Below, in pieces: positions 49,391-57,788 of a stretch of 64,000 nt of DNA (the first letter of the stretch is position 1; each line of letters opens with the position of its first letter). Both the position numbers and the translations under genes were made by a program. The stretch covers positions 56,245 to 120,244 of the forward strand of contig JADJAE010000027.1 in NCBI GenBank assembly GCA_016704445.1, in the 5' to 3' direction. This stretch comes from Deltaproteobacteria bacterium (GTDB taxonomy: Bacteria > Myxococcota_A > Polyangia > Polyangiales > Ga0077539). Under the pieces are notes generated by a model. It searched no databases. It saw nothing but the letters and a program-made list of their open reading frames with translations, and had not been told where the DNA came from.

Positions 49391-50044
49391 CTACGCGAGC
49401 TCGCGCCGGGTGAGCGCTCGCTCCAGCGGAGAGAGCGCCGGGTCGAGCGCTCCGGGGGCGAGGTTCATCCCTCGCGAGACCGCGCTCACGGTGTAGCGCG
49501 CCGCCCCCACCACGAACATCCGGTGGAGCGTCATGCGGTTGGTCTCGTCGAGCACGACGCACGACATCGGCCTCGGCAGCTCGGCGCGCTCGGCGCGCTC
49601 GGCGAGGGTGAGGAAGAAGGCCGCGGTGCCAGCGAGCGCCTCGACCTCTGCTGCGCCCGTGCTCGCCGCGAGCGGGAGCCCCGACTCGTCGCTGAGCACG
49701 ACGTGGGAGAAGCCGGCCTTCTGCGCGATGGCGTCGAGGAGCTTCGGGAGCTCGCCCAGGCCGCCGCCGCCCACCCGGATGCCCGACAGCTCCCGGCCGA
49801 TGCGCTCACGATCGAGCAGCGGCGCGAGCATCCCCTCGAGCTCGGTCTTGACCTGATCGTCCCGTGGGCGAGGCGGCTGCGCGGCGAGCCGGGCCTCGAG
49901 CGCCATGACCCGCGCTCCCTGCGACTCCCTCTCCTCCAGCATCGCCGCCCTCGCGGCCCGCCCGGCGCGCGCGCCGAAGAGGTAGCCCGCGATCAGCAGC
50001 GCGGTGACCGCCGCGGCGGCCAGAACAACGACCAGCGGCGTCAT
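49391..50044 (-). CDS. Membrane-anchored roadblock/LC7-domain protein
   Basis: The 217-residue protein starts at ATG 50044, overlapping the stop of the OmpA-like gene (TGATG). One N-terminal helix (LVVVLAAAAVTALLIAGYLFGARAG) is followed by a coiled region (about 30-90) and a C-terminal roadblock/LC7 domain: LPKLLDAIAQKAGFSHVVLSDESGLPLAAS, then AFFLTLAERAERAEL and MTLHRMFVVGAARYTVSAVS. Roadblock domains regulate Ras-like GTPases, for example MglB with MglA. It is the last gene of a six-gene operon and no GTPase is encoded in it. Confidence 0.8.
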   Translation of the reverse strand: MTPLVVVLAAAAVTALLIAGYLFGARAGRAARAAMLEERESQGARVMALEARLAAQPPRPRDDQVKTELEGMLAPLLDRERIGRELSGIRVGGGGLGELPKLLDAIAQKAGFSHVVLSDESGLPLAASTGAAEVEALAGTAAFFLTLAERAERAELPRPMSCVVLDETNRMTLHRMFVVGAARYTVSAVSRGMNLAPGALDPALSPLERALTRRELA

Positions 50045-50685
50045 GGATCGATGACCTCCTCCCTCTCGCGCGGGCACTCGTCGCCGTGGGTCTGGATGAC
50101 GACGCGGCGGTTCCACGAGGCGTCCGGCGGCGACTCGCCGACCGGCCAGTATGAGCCGAAGCCGCGGATGGTGATGCGCGCGGGCGACGCCCCCGAGCGC
50201 ACCAGGGCGGCGCGGACGAGCGCGGCGCGATGTCGGCTCAGCCGCAGGTTGCCGTCGTCCGATCCGGTGGAGTCGGCGTGCCCGTCGACGAACACGCCGG
50301 TCGTCGGGTGGGCCACGAGCCACGCTGCGAGCGCGGAGAGCGACCCCTGGGCAGCTGCGGGTGGCGCCACCCTCGCGGCTCGGAAGTTCAACACGAGGGC
50401 CGGGCAACGGGGCCGCTCCGGGGCGCTCGCCACCGGCGGCGGGGCGCTCGGCACCGGCGCGGGAGTCGGTGCTGGCGCTGGTGCTGGTGCTGGTGCTGGC
50501 GCTGGCGCTGGCGCGAGCACGACTGCGACTGTGGGGGCAGCGGGCCGCGGGTGATCCGCTCTCGCCGCGCTCGCCCAGGTCAGCAGCGCACCCACGGTGG
50601 TCGCCACGCCGATGGCGGCGAAGGCGCTGGCCACGAAGGACGGGAGATCCTCGCCCGGAACCACGAAGCGCGAGTGCGCGGTCAT
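50041..50685 (-). CDS. OmpA C-terminal domain protein with Ala-Pro repeat linker
   Basis: The 214-residue protein has an N-terminal membrane helix (FAAIGVATTVGALLTWASAA), an (Ala-Pro)n linker (simple repeat DNA at about 50440-50520) and an OmpA-like peptidoglycan-binding domain. Motifs: VDGHADSTGSDDGNLRLSRHRAALV (the TD..GS..yN..LS..RA core), ITIRGFGSYWP and NRRVVI. It would anchor the complex to peptidoglycan. It overlaps the preceding gene by ATGA and the next by TGATG. Confidence 0.86.
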   Translation of the reverse strand: MTAHSRFVVPGEDLPSFVASAFAAIGVATTVGALLTWASAARADHPRPAAPTVAVVLAPAPAPAPAPAPAPAPTPAPVPSAPPPVASAPERPRCPALVLNFRAARVAPPAAAQGSLSALAAWLVAHPTTGVFVDGHADSTGSDDGNLRLSRHRAALVRAALVRSGASPARITIRGFGSYWPVGESPPDASWNRRVVIQTHGDECPREREEVIDP

Positions 50686-51737
50686 GCGAACCCCATGCTG
50701 CGGAGGCGCTCCAGGTTGGCGACGACGTGGCGGTCGTCCGGGGAGATCCGGCTGGCCTCGGTGAACGCGGCGAGGGCCCTCGGGTAGTCCTTGGCGAGAA
50801 GCGCATCGACGCCGCGCTCGAAGGCCTCATCGAAGGCCCTGGCCGTGCTCCTCAGCGAGGGTATCGGCGGCGGCGGGGGTACATCCCTCACGGGCCCTCG
50901 GGCCACGGTCGGCGCCCTCGGCGGCGGCGGTCGGAGCGTCCCCGCCTGGATGCACTTCCCGGCGCGAGGCGGGCGGGTGCTGGCCTTCGGCGCGGGGGCT
51001 TCCACGAACACATCGCCCCAGCCGTCGTCGTTGGCGGTCGCGCTGTGGGCCGCGTCGCGCTCGGCCTCGTCGTAGGTCCGGGCCACCTCGAGGAGCGCGC
51101 TCTCGGCGGAGCGTCCGATGTCCCTCGTCGGGAGCTCGTTCTTGCGGAGCGTGCGACAGCTCACCTGCGCCGCGCCCAGGAGCACGAGGCGTCGGAAGGC
51201 GTCGATGCCCGACCCCAGGCTGTCCTCCGCGCTCCACAGCTCTCCGCTGTTGACGTGCAACCGCCCGTGGCCGCCGACCGAGCGCACCTCGATGACGACC
51301 GAGTGGCGTCCCATGCCCGCGAGCTGCACATAGTCCGACACGCCGAAGGGCGAGATCGGCGCTGCGTCGACGAGCCCGAGCTTGTCCTCGACCACGGCGC
51401 GCAGCTTGTCGAGCCCGACGGGCTTCTCGTACACCTCAACGTCTCCCCGGGTCGGAAGCCGATGACGAAACCTTCCGAGGTACGCGGACACGAACACGAT
51501 CGGCACCCTGATCCCCAGTCGATCGAGCTCCGCCACGACCTCGATGCCCGACCCGTCCGGCAGGTCGAGGTCGGAGATCACCAGCTCCGGCCGGGTCGTC
51601 GCGATCAGGCTCTTCGCCTCCCGCACCGTCGCCGCGTCTGACACCTTCACGCCCGGGAGCTTGGAGAGCCCCCGGGCCATCGACAGCCGCAGCGTCTGCT
51701 CGTCCTCTACGAAGAGGATATTGCGGATGCGGTCCAT
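50682..51737 (-). CDS. Response regulator with DUF4388 (PATAN-like) and C-terminal TPR-like tail
   Basis: The 351-residue protein has a receiver domain at residues about 1-120 with FVEDEQTL (acidic pocket), ISDLDLPDGSG (phospho-acceptor Asp) and FVSAYL with KP (EKPV) after it. Residues about 135-240 have LAGMGRHSVVIEVRSVGGHGRLHVNSGELWSAE, a DUF4388-like pattern. The tail (about 280-350) has a Pro-rich linker and ERGVDALLAKDYPRALAAFTEASRISPDD, a TPR-like unit. There is no DNA-binding domain, so output is by protein contact. It overlaps the diiron-type gene by TGATG and the OmpA gene by ATGA. Confidence 0.85.
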   Translation of the reverse strand: MDRIRNILFVEDEQTLRLSMARGLSKLPGVKVSDAATVREAKSLIATTRPELVISDLDLPDGSGIEVVAELDRLGIRVPIVFVSAYLGRFRHRLPTRGDVEVYEKPVGLDKLRAVVEDKLGLVDAAPISPFGVSDYVQLAGMGRHSVVIEVRSVGGHGRLHVNSGELWSAEDSLGSGIDAFRRLVLLGAAQVSCRTLRKNELPTRDIGRSAESALLEVARTYDEAERDAAHSATANDDGWGDVFVEAPAPKASTRPPRAGKCIQAGTLRPPPPRAPTVARGPVRDVPPPPPIPSLRSTARAFDEAFERGVDALLAKDYPRALAAFTEASRISPDDRHVVANLERLRSMGFA

Positions 51738-52494
51738 CAGCCCTCACGTGCGTAGAAGCTTTCGACGATGTCGACGCCGCACTCGAGCCCTTCGCACCAC
51801 GAGATGAAGCGCTCCACCATGGGCTTGCCCTTGAAGACCGCCCGTGCTGCGGCGCGATGATCTCGATGTCGAGCTGCCGCGCGATCTTCGCCCAGGCCCT
51901 GAGCGCCCGGTTGCCGGACATGTAGCGGCGATGGAAGCCGGCCATGTACTGCAGGTGGGCGTCGAAGTCGGTCACCTCGCGGTACTCCGGCCCGACCGCC
52001 GCGCCCAGGTCGCCGCTGTACAGGATCTTCGACACCGGGTCGTAGAGCTGGAAGTTGCCGGGCGAGTGGAGGAAGTGCGCGGGGATGATCTGAATGGTCG
52101 CCGCGCCGAGGGGCAGCGACATCCCGTGATCGGGGATGGGCAGCAGGCGCGACTCGACCAGGCGGTCGATGCCGAAGTGCGCCACGAAGCGGATCCACAG
52201 CGCGGACAGGTAGGCCGTCGCGTCGGTGGTCATCAGCCAGCCGTTGACGGCGGCCACGATGTCCGGGTCCTGGTGCGAGAGGAAGATGCTCTCCAGCTTC
52301 GCGCGGCCGAGCAGGCCGGACGTGGCCGCGAGCACCTTCGAGTAGACCTTGTGCCCTCCGGGGTCGAGGATCATCCCCGAGGCGCCATCGACGATGACGT
52401 GCTGGTTCGCCTGCACGGCGAGGCCTCCGGTGCCGTAGTCGTCGAGGAGGATGTTCTTATGGGTTCCGTTATCGAACAAGACAACGTGTGACAT
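51737..52494 (-). CDS. Flavodiiron-like metallo-beta-lactamase fold protein (ODP type), frameshifted
   Basis: This is an MBL-fold protein of 252 residues once a frameshift is corrected. Metal motifs match flavodiiron proteins: SHQDPDIV (HxDxD), PAHFLHSPGN, YSGDLGAA and PQHG. The flavodoxin domain is absent. The N-terminus MSHVVLFDNGTHKN and length resemble the oxygen-binding diiron protein (ODP) that senses O2 in chemotaxis. Adding one base to the C run at 51841-51843 (plus strand) joins APQHG to AVFKGKPMVERFISWCEGLECG, the normal continuation. It starts just downstream of a roadblock gene and is coupled to the response regulator (TGATG). Confidence 0.82.
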
Positions 52495-52514
52495 GAGAGT
52501 GCGCCCGGCCTTCC

Positions 52515-52880
52515 TCAGAGAATCTTGGCGATGTCCTCGACCGCGCGGCGCATGTCGAGAAAGACGAGCCCGAGCTTGGCCTGCTTGCTGGCGAGGCAGA
52601 GGAGGAGCGTCCCCGAGGCCGCCGCCATCATCACGGCATAGCCGTTCTTTCCCCGCACGAGCACCTCCTCGACGTCGCCGCGCTCGAGCTCCGTCGCCGC
52701 GCGGGTGCCGAGGCTGGAGAGCGTCGCGCTCATTCCCGCGACTCGACTCTCGTCGACGTGCTGGGGCAGGGCGCTCGCGATCATGAGGCCGTCCTCGGAG
52801 ATGAGCGCGCTCGCCTCCACATCCGGGGACGAGCTCTGCAGACCACGAAGGACGCGATTCAAGCTGTCTACGCGTGACAT
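52515..52880 (-). CDS. Roadblock/LC7 domain protein (MglB-like)
   Basis: The 121-residue stand-alone roadblock protein is the usual length. Its pattern is LNRVLRGLQSSSPDVEASALISEDGLMIASALP, MSATLSSLGTRAATELERG, then VLVRGKNGYAVMMAAASGTLLLCLASKQAKLGLVFLDMRRA. Such dimers act as GTPase-activating or scaffolding proteins. It is followed 20 bases later by the MBL-fold gene and preceded by the histidine kinase gene, all on the minus strand. Confidence 0.88.
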   Translation of the reverse strand: MSRVDSLNRVLRGLQSSSPDVEASALISEDGLMIASALPQHVDESRVAGMSATLSSLGTRAATELERGDVEEVLVRGKNGYAVMMAAASGTLLLCLASKQAKLGLVFLDMRRAVEDIAKIL

Positions 52881-52982
52881 GATGACCTCTTGTTGCCTTT
52901 CTAATCTCGAGTCGATCGGTTCAGCCGTCCGCGCCGTCGGTGGCGCGAATCAGCACTTCACGAGCTGCGTTGTCGCCCGCGG

Positions 52983-54035
52983 TCAGCCGCTGCCAGGGCG
53001 AGAGAGCCGGGCCGGATGCAGCGGCACCTCGAGGGTGACCACCGTCCCGTCGCCGAGCGTGCTCTTGATGTCGAGAGAGCCTCCCGACGACTCGGCGATC
53101 TGCTGGCAGAGCGCGAGCCCGATGCCCGAGCCCTGCTGCTTGCTGGTGAAGAAGAGCTGCCGGCAGCGGGCGAGCACGTCCGGGGTCATCCCCTCTCCGG
53201 TGTCCGCCACGCGGAGGACGAAGGTGTCGTCGGGGTCCAGGCTCGCGCTCACCAGGATGGAGTCGCCCTCTTCGCAGGCCTCGATCGCGTTCTTGACGAG
53301 GTTGAAGACGATGCCGCTCACCACGCCCCAGTCGAGGGGGAGCAGCGGCAGCGTGGGCACCTCGGCGCTCAGCTTCACCCCGAGGCGCGTCGCGTTCCCC
53401 TCCAGGATCCTGCACGCCTCGCTCACCGCGAGGTCGACCGCGACGTGGCGGTCGGAGTGCATCGGCCGCGCGAGGCCGCCGACGCCCTGAAGCGTCAGGT
53501 TCATCCGACGCACCTCCCAGAGGATCGAGTGGAGGTAGTCGCGCATCGAGTCGTCGGCCTCCTCGACGAGCACCTCCAGCGTGTTCGTCACCGCCGCGAG
53601 GGGGTTGCGCAGCTCGTGGAGGATCGACGGCAGCGCGTCGCCGAGCGCGGCCATCTGGAGCAGCCGGTCGCGCTCCCGCCGCAGCTCGAGCACCGCGGTG
53701 ATCTCCTGGAAGAGGACCGTGCGTGAGCCCTGCACGCTGGGCGCGCTGACCGCGAAGCCTACGACGGTGCTCGACCCGTCATGCAGCGTGACCGTGGCCT
53801 CACGCTGCGCCTCGGTCGCGGATGCGGCGCTGATGATCTGCTCGAGCGACACGAGGACCTCGGAGACCGCGCGCCCGACCAGTCGATCGGTGGACTGCCG
53901 GAGAATCGTCGCCGCCGCCTGGTTGGCATAATCGAGACGTCCATTGGTGCCGACGACGATGACTCCTGCCGTCAAACTCTCTAGCACCTGATCGCCTTGT
54001 GCCGACCTCACTTGCCTCGAAGCGGCGATTTGCAC
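52983..54035 (-). CDS. PAS-domain sensor histidine kinase, soluble
   Basis: The 350-residue protein has a PAS domain at about 15-110 (LTAGVIVVGTNGRLDYANQAAATIL), a HisKA helix pair with the phospho-acceptor HELRNPLAAV (about residue 140), and an HATPase_c domain with NLVKNAIEAC (N box), DTGEGM (G1) and GSGIGLALC (G2). There is no transmembrane segment, so the stimulus is cytosolic, perhaps sensed through PAS or a partner. It is the first gene of the operon and lies 102 bases before the roadblock gene. The response regulator two genes on is the likely target. Confidence 0.9.
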   Translation of the reverse strand: MQIAASRQVRSAQGDQVLESLTAGVIVVGTNGRLDYANQAAATILRQSTDRLVGRAVSEVLVSLEQIISAASATEAQREATVTLHDGSSTVVGFAVSAPSVQGSRTVLFQEITAVLELRRERDRLLQMAALGDALPSILHELRNPLAAVTNTLEVLVEEADDSMRDYLHSILWEVRRMNLTLQGVGGLARPMHSDRHVAVDLAVSEACRILEGNATRLGVKLSAEVPTLPLLPLDWGVVSGIVFNLVKNAIEACEEGDSILVSASLDPDDTFVLRVADTGEGMTPDVLARCRQLFFTSKQQGSGIGLALCQQIAESSGGSLDIKSTLGDGTVVTLEVPLHPARLSRPGSG

Positions 54036-54464
54036 GGCTCATGCCACATGATATTTCGCATCTCGGCATGGCATGGCCGCAAGAGTTGCCGGTAGCCAAC
54101 CCCGAAAGCGGCCCTGAGCCGACACGAAAACCATTAGCCACAAAGGCCTTTGGCGAGATCGTAGCTTCTTGCACCCCAACGCAGAATATGCGTGAGCAAG
54201 AGCATCTCGAGGGCCCTCACGGCACTAGACCTATATGCAGTGCAGCCGAAGGTCTCGTTATCACACATGGGCCTTCAGGAGCCCACCGTCAACGCCTGCG
54301 GAACTAAGGAGAGACGAAAGCCGGGACACTGGTCCGACCCCACTGGATATGTGCTTATGAGACGCTCTCTCACGAACGGGCGCCGGTCACCTTTCCGTGC
54401 TCTGGGTGAGGCTCGGCCGTTGCTAGAGGGGTCCTCCCGGCGGGGAGAAAGAGTCGTCTCGTTC
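54036..54464. other. Divergent control region between kinase operon and HD-GYP gene
   Basis: This 429-base gap is visibly less GC-rich than its flanks and has no convincing gene. It must hold promoters for both directions. Candidate AT-rich hexamers occur (for example TATATG near 54232), but no confident -35/-10 pair was seen. The HD-GYP frame stays open upstream to about 54192, but the low GC and poor codon use argue that translation starts at 54465. Confidence 0.45.
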
Positions 54465-55706
54465 ATGTTTCCCGAAGTCTGGTCCCCGCAGGTTGGTCTT
54501 GGTCGCGCTCTCTTTGTTCTCTCCGACGCGCTCGATCTGGTCGGCGTCGATGATGTCTTTCACGGCAAGCGGGTGGCCTGGATGGCGCGCCATCTGGTGG
54601 ACACGCTCGGCGAGCCTGAGCTCCGGCAGGACGCACACCACGCGTCGCTGGTGCATGACTGCGGCGTGTCCTCGACGGCGCTCCACGGTCTGCTGGTGCG
54701 GCGGATCACCTCGGAGGACGGCCACTCCGAGGCGGGGGCCCGGCTGGTGTCGGGCTTCGGTCCCCTCGCTCACCTCGCCGACGTGATCCGCTACCACCAC
54801 ACCCCGTGGCCGCAGCTGCGGGACCTCGACGAGCGCACGGCGAAGCTGACCAACCTCATCTTCCTGGCCGACCGGATGGACGTGCTTCAGGCGAGCGTGA
54901 AGACCGACGACGCGGAGGCCCTGCGCCGACTGATGCACGAGCGGCTGCTCAACCCCTGGGCGCGGCTGTTCTCGCCCGACCTGGTGGACGCGGCCCGCCT
55001 GGTGCTCGAAGACCCGGAGACGCTGCTCACGATGCGCAGCCAGGCGCGCGAGCGCCTCACGATGCCGCTCGAGGAGGCCCACCGCGAGCTCAGGCCCGCC
55101 GACGCGCGCGGCCTCGCCCTGCTCTTCGCGCAGACCGTGGACGCCAAGAGCCCCTTCACCGCCCGTCACTCCAACGGCGTGGCTGCGCTGGCCCTGCACC
55201 TCGCCGACGCGAGCGGGCGGCTGCGCGGATCGAGAGAGGCCCTGGAGATCGCGGCCCTGCTGCACGACCTGGGTAAGCTGCGGGTGCCCGATGAGGTCCT
55301 CGACAAGCCAGGGCCCCTCGACGCGTGCGAGTGCGCGGCGATGCGCCGACACGTCACCGAGTCGCGCCTCATCCTCGGTCGCATCGGCGGCTTCGAGGCC
55401 ATCGCGCGCGTCGCTGGGATGCACCATGAGCTGCTCGATGGCAGCGGCTACCCGGACGGCCTGCGGGGCGAGGAGATCCCCATCGAGGCGCAGTTCATCA
55501 CCGTGGCCGACATCTTCCAGGCCCTCGCGCAGGATCGGCCCTATCGAAAGGCGCTGGCGCCGCGGCAGATCCTCGCGGTCCTCGATGGGATCGTGAAGGC
55601 GGGTCGCCTCGACGGGGCTCTGGTGCGCATCCTGGCCGAGGACATGGAGCTGTCCTGGGGGCTGGCGCGGGTCGGTGAGCCCGCCGTCGCGCCCGCGGCG
55701 GCCTGA
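54465..55706 (+). CDS. Tandem HD-domain protein with C-terminal HD-GYP-like domain
   Basis: ATG at 54465 (MFPEVWSPQ) gives 413 residues. The first HD domain (about 25-190) has HGKRVAWMARHL and HHASLVHDCGVSS. The second (about 225-400) has ARHSNGVAALALHLA, LLHDLGKLRVPDEVLDK and the HHELLDGSGYPDGL motif of HD-GYP domains, which hydrolyse cyclic di-GMP. Both metal-binding HD pairs are kept. It is divergent from the histidine-kinase/roadblock operon and may act in the same circuit. A regulatory region and start codons upstream are unresolved. Confidence 0.86.
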   Translation: MFPEVWSPQVGLGRALFVLSDALDLVGVDDVFHGKRVAWMARHLVDTLGEPELRQDAHHASLVHDCGVSSTALHGLLVRRITSEDGHSEAGARLVSGFGPLAHLADVIRYHHTPWPQLRDLDERTAKLTNLIFLADRMDVLQASVKTDDAEALRRLMHERLLNPWARLFSPDLVDAARLVLEDPETLLTMRSQARERLTMPLEEAHRELRPADARGLALLFAQTVDAKSPFTARHSNGVAALALHLADASGRLRGSREALEIAALLHDLGKLRVPDEVLDKPGPLDACECAAMRRHVTESRLILGRIGGFEAIARVAGMHHELLDGSGYPDGLRGEEIPIEAQFITVADIFQALAQDRPYRKALAPRQILAVLDGIVKAGRLDGALVRILAEDMELSWGLARVGEPAVAPAAA

Positions 55707-55853
55707 GCCGTCGACGGGGTGGGCGGGGCCGCGGTCATCCGGCGGGAGGAGGCGTATGCCCCCGGGCGAACTCCGTGACGACCGCCATGCGCGCGCTCAT
55801 CGCGAAGAGTTCACACATCGGGGCTCAGCCTGTCCGGTGCGTCGCGCCGCGAC

Positions 55854-56030
55854 TCACCCGAAGGGCCACCCCTTCCGCTTCTCGGCCGCCTCTCGCGGAG
55901 GCAGCGACGACTGTTGGTTGCACGAACACCGCTGCTCGGCCGGGACACCGCCGAGCACCTGCTCGACGTGCATGCCGCAGCCCGCGAAGGTCGCCTTGTT
56001 GCACTCGGAACAAGCCACTCGTCTACACAT
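55854..56030 (-). CDS. Small Cys-rich (zinc-ribbon-like) protein
   Basis: The 58-residue protein starts MCRRVACSECNKATFAGCGM at ATG 56030 and continues HVEQVLGGVPAEQRCSC. The C..C..C..AGCG.H...L..VP...RC.C arrangement is a widely conserved bacterial small-protein family with four or more Cys and a His likely to bind zinc. The tail is short and basic. The function is unknown. Upstream in-frame residues are not conserved. It is isolated, between the HD-GYP and VanY-like genes. Confidence 0.75.
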   Translation of the reverse strand: MCRRVACSECNKATFAGCGMHVEQVLGGVPAEQRCSCNQQSSLPPREAAEKRKGWPFG

Positions 56031-56103
56031 GTTCTTCGTCTCCCTCTCAACGATGGGAGCCGGTCGCGCCGCCATAGGGTTCACGAAAATCACGAGAGCG
56101 CGT

Positions 56104-56862
56104 TCACCACCACTCCCAGTGCCACGACTCCGACGGCACCGTCCGGCGGAACCCGAAGCGCCGCGCGTTGCGGTCGAGCCATCGCAGCACGCCCGGCGAC
56201 GAGGTGTTGAGGTCGAGCGCGTGGCCGCTCTGGTGGTTGGAGTGCCCCGGCACCGCCGCGAGGTTGCCCCGGCCCCGCCGGTACGCCCGGTAGAGCGCCT
56301 GCTGGTGCGCCATGGTGCGGAAGCCGCTGACGATGCGCAGCCGTACGTTGTCTCTCAGCGCCGCGTCGCGCATCCGGAGGTAGGCCGCCGCGGTGCGCAC
56401 CTCGACGGGCTTGGCGTCGAGGCGCCTCACCACGATGCGCATCGAGCGCCCGTCGACGTAGCCCTGCACGGGCCCCTCGGGGACGTCGTCCGAGGTGATC
56501 ACCGAGGGGTCGCGCCTCCTCGGCGCAGCGGGCGCCGCGGCCACCACGGGGACGTCCACGATCGACTCGTCGGCGATCACCACCGAGCCTGCGTCCGAGG
56601 GGGCCTCGTCGAGGTCGTCCATCACCCCGTCGCCCGCCGTCTCGGGGTTGGCCTCCTGCGAGAGCTGCGGCCCGCCGTCCCCCGCGGGCACCACCGTCAC
56701 CAGCACCAGCGGAGCGCTCGGGGCGTGCATCACCCCCAGCGCGCTGCCGCCGAGCATGCCGCCGAGGCTCGCGCACACCGCCGCCAGGGCCACGAGCCCT
56801 ACGCGCGACTGGTTGGGTCGCTGGGGCTGCTCGGGTGGGGGCGTCGGGAGGCCTTCGGTCAT
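56104..56862 (-). CDS. VanY-like M15 D,D-carboxypeptidase, membrane anchored
   Basis: Of 252 residues, one N-terminal helix (VGLVALAAVCASLGGMLGGSALGV) anchors the protein. A low-complexity linker leads to the M15 domain with RIVSGFRTMAHQQALYRAYR, PGHSNHQSGHALDL (His and Asp zinc ligands) and ESWHWEW (Glu and His). These are the residues of D-Ala-D-Ala carboxypeptidases trimming peptidoglycan. The domain occupies residues about 150-252. It is flanked by unrelated genes and has no resistance cluster around it. Confidence 0.87.
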   Translation of the reverse strand: MTEGLPTPPPEQPQRPNQSRVGLVALAAVCASLGGMLGGSALGVMHAPSAPLVLVTVVPAGDGGPQLSQEANPETAGDGVMDDLDEAPSDAGSVVIADESIVDVPVVAAAPAAPRRRDPSVITSDDVPEGPVQGYVDGRSMRIVVRRLDAKPVEVRTAAAYLRMRDAALRDNVRLRIVSGFRTMAHQQALYRAYRRGRGNLAAVPGHSNHQSGHALDLNTSSPGVLRWLDRNARRFGFRRTVPSESWHWEWW

Positions 56863-57066
56863 CGCTCGCGACGACGGAGGCTAGCAGGGTCGCGGCGCAG
56901 ACCCTCCAACGATGTGTCCCCGGTCGGCGTCTTCCCGGGGCCATGGACGTCGGCGGAACCGGGCCCCACGAAGGGATCGAAGCTCCCGGCGCTTGACCTG
57001 CGCGGGGGGAGTGCGGCACTCACGCCATCGGGCGCCCTGCTAAGGCTCTCGGCACTGTTCAGTAAG

Positions 57067-57336
57067 ATGGAGGAATCCTCTAAAGTGGCGACGGACGGCG
57101 GACAGTCGGCGGGACCCCAGACCACCCGGGTGGTGAAGCGCTACAGCAACCGCAAGCTCTACGACACGGTCGAGAGCCGCTACGTCACGCTGCCGCAGAT
57201 CGCGGAGTACGTCCGCCAGGGCGAGGACGTCCGGATCATCGACAACACCACCAAGGAAGACCTCACCCGGATGACGCTCGCGCAGATCCTCTACGAGGAG
57301 GAGCGCAAGCAGAGCCGGCTGCCCTGGGGGCCTTGA
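57067..57336 (+). CDS. PhaR-type PHA synthesis regulator, DNA-binding domain
   Basis: The 89-residue product carries VVKRYSNRKLYDTVESRYVTLPQIAEYVRQG and IDNTTKEDLTRMTLAQILYEEERK, the complete PhaR DNA-binding domain. This domain controls polyhydroxyalkanoate granule genes and binds PHA. It stops at TGA 57334, directly overlapping a TTG that opens the next frame (TTGA). The continuation of normal homologues (LP...L..LI.S...ER) appears in that next frame, so one C or G is probably missing at 57326-57332. The original protein would have 219 residues. Confidence 0.85.
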   Translation: MEESSKVATDGGQSAGPQTTRVVKRYSNRKLYDTVESRYVTLPQIAEYVRQGEDVRIIDNTTKEDLTRMTLAQILYEEERKQSRLPWGP

Positions 57337-57725
57337 AGGAGCTCTTGCACTCGTCGAGCGAGCGCATCCTCTCGGCGGTGCGCGACACCCCGATGGGCAA
57401 GCTCATCACCCGCAACGAGGCCGCCCCCTCGGAGCCTGAGCCCGAGCCTGTGGAGCCCGCGCCCGCGCCTGTCCATGAGCCGGCGGCGCCGGCGGCGACC
57501 GTGGCCGAGCCCGGTCGGGTGGAGAAGTTCGTCGAGCAGTCGCGAGAGGCCATCGACCACTGGCAGCACCGGGTCGACCACCAGATGAAGTCGTTCTGGG
57601 AGGGCATCAACCCGATGGCCCAGATCGAGGCGCTCCAGGCGGAGGTTCGGCGGCTCAACCAGCGCGTCGAGGCCCTGGAGGCCAAAGCGTCGGAGCGGGC
57701 CCATGAGGCTGATCGGGACCCCTGA
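57333..57725 (+). CDS. C-terminal part of the PhaR-like regulator (separate frame)
   Basis: This frame, from TTG at 57333, gives 130 residues: LKELLHSSSERILSAV, a Pro/Glu/Ala linker, then a coiled coil FVEQSREAIDHWQHRVDHQMKSF, with phasin-like IEALQAEVRRLNQRVEALEAK. It continues the preceding domain after a one-base indel. If the overlap is genuine it would be a coupled partner protein, but a single regulator with a phasin-like tail is more likely. Confidence 0.6.
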   Translation: MKELLHSSSERILSAVRDTPMGKLITRNEAAPSEPEPEPVEPAPAPVHEPAAPAATVAEPGRVEKFVEQSREAIDHWQHRVDHQMKSFWEGINPMAQIEALQAEVRRLNQRVEALEAKASERAHEADRDP

Positions 57726-57778
57726 GGAATAGATCGACCCCTTGCCAGGGTTGTCCACCGTGCTTCTCTATCCGTCCC

Positions 57779-57783
57779 GAGGA
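57779..57783 (+). promoter_or_regulatory. Ribosome binding site of the ECF sigma factor
   Basis: GAGGA lies five bases before the ATG at 57789 but only two before the ATG at 57786, so the second ATG of the ATGATG pair is the better start. Confidence 0.5.
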
Positions 57784-57788
57784 ACATG

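Noticed and set aside
50440..50520. Simple GCTGGTGCTGGC repeat as a possible microsatellite phase switch
   Set aside because: The units are multiples of three bases and encode the Ala-Pro linker, so length change would not alter the frame.
54066..54092. Sigma-54-like promoter (GG...GC around TGGC...TTGC) in the divergent region
   Set aside because: The spacing between the GG and GC is 11 or more bases rather than the required 10.
53999..54307. 102-codon frame in the divergent control region
   Set aside because: It starts inside the kinase gene's 5' end on the opposite strand, has no motif, and its composition fits non-coding DNA.
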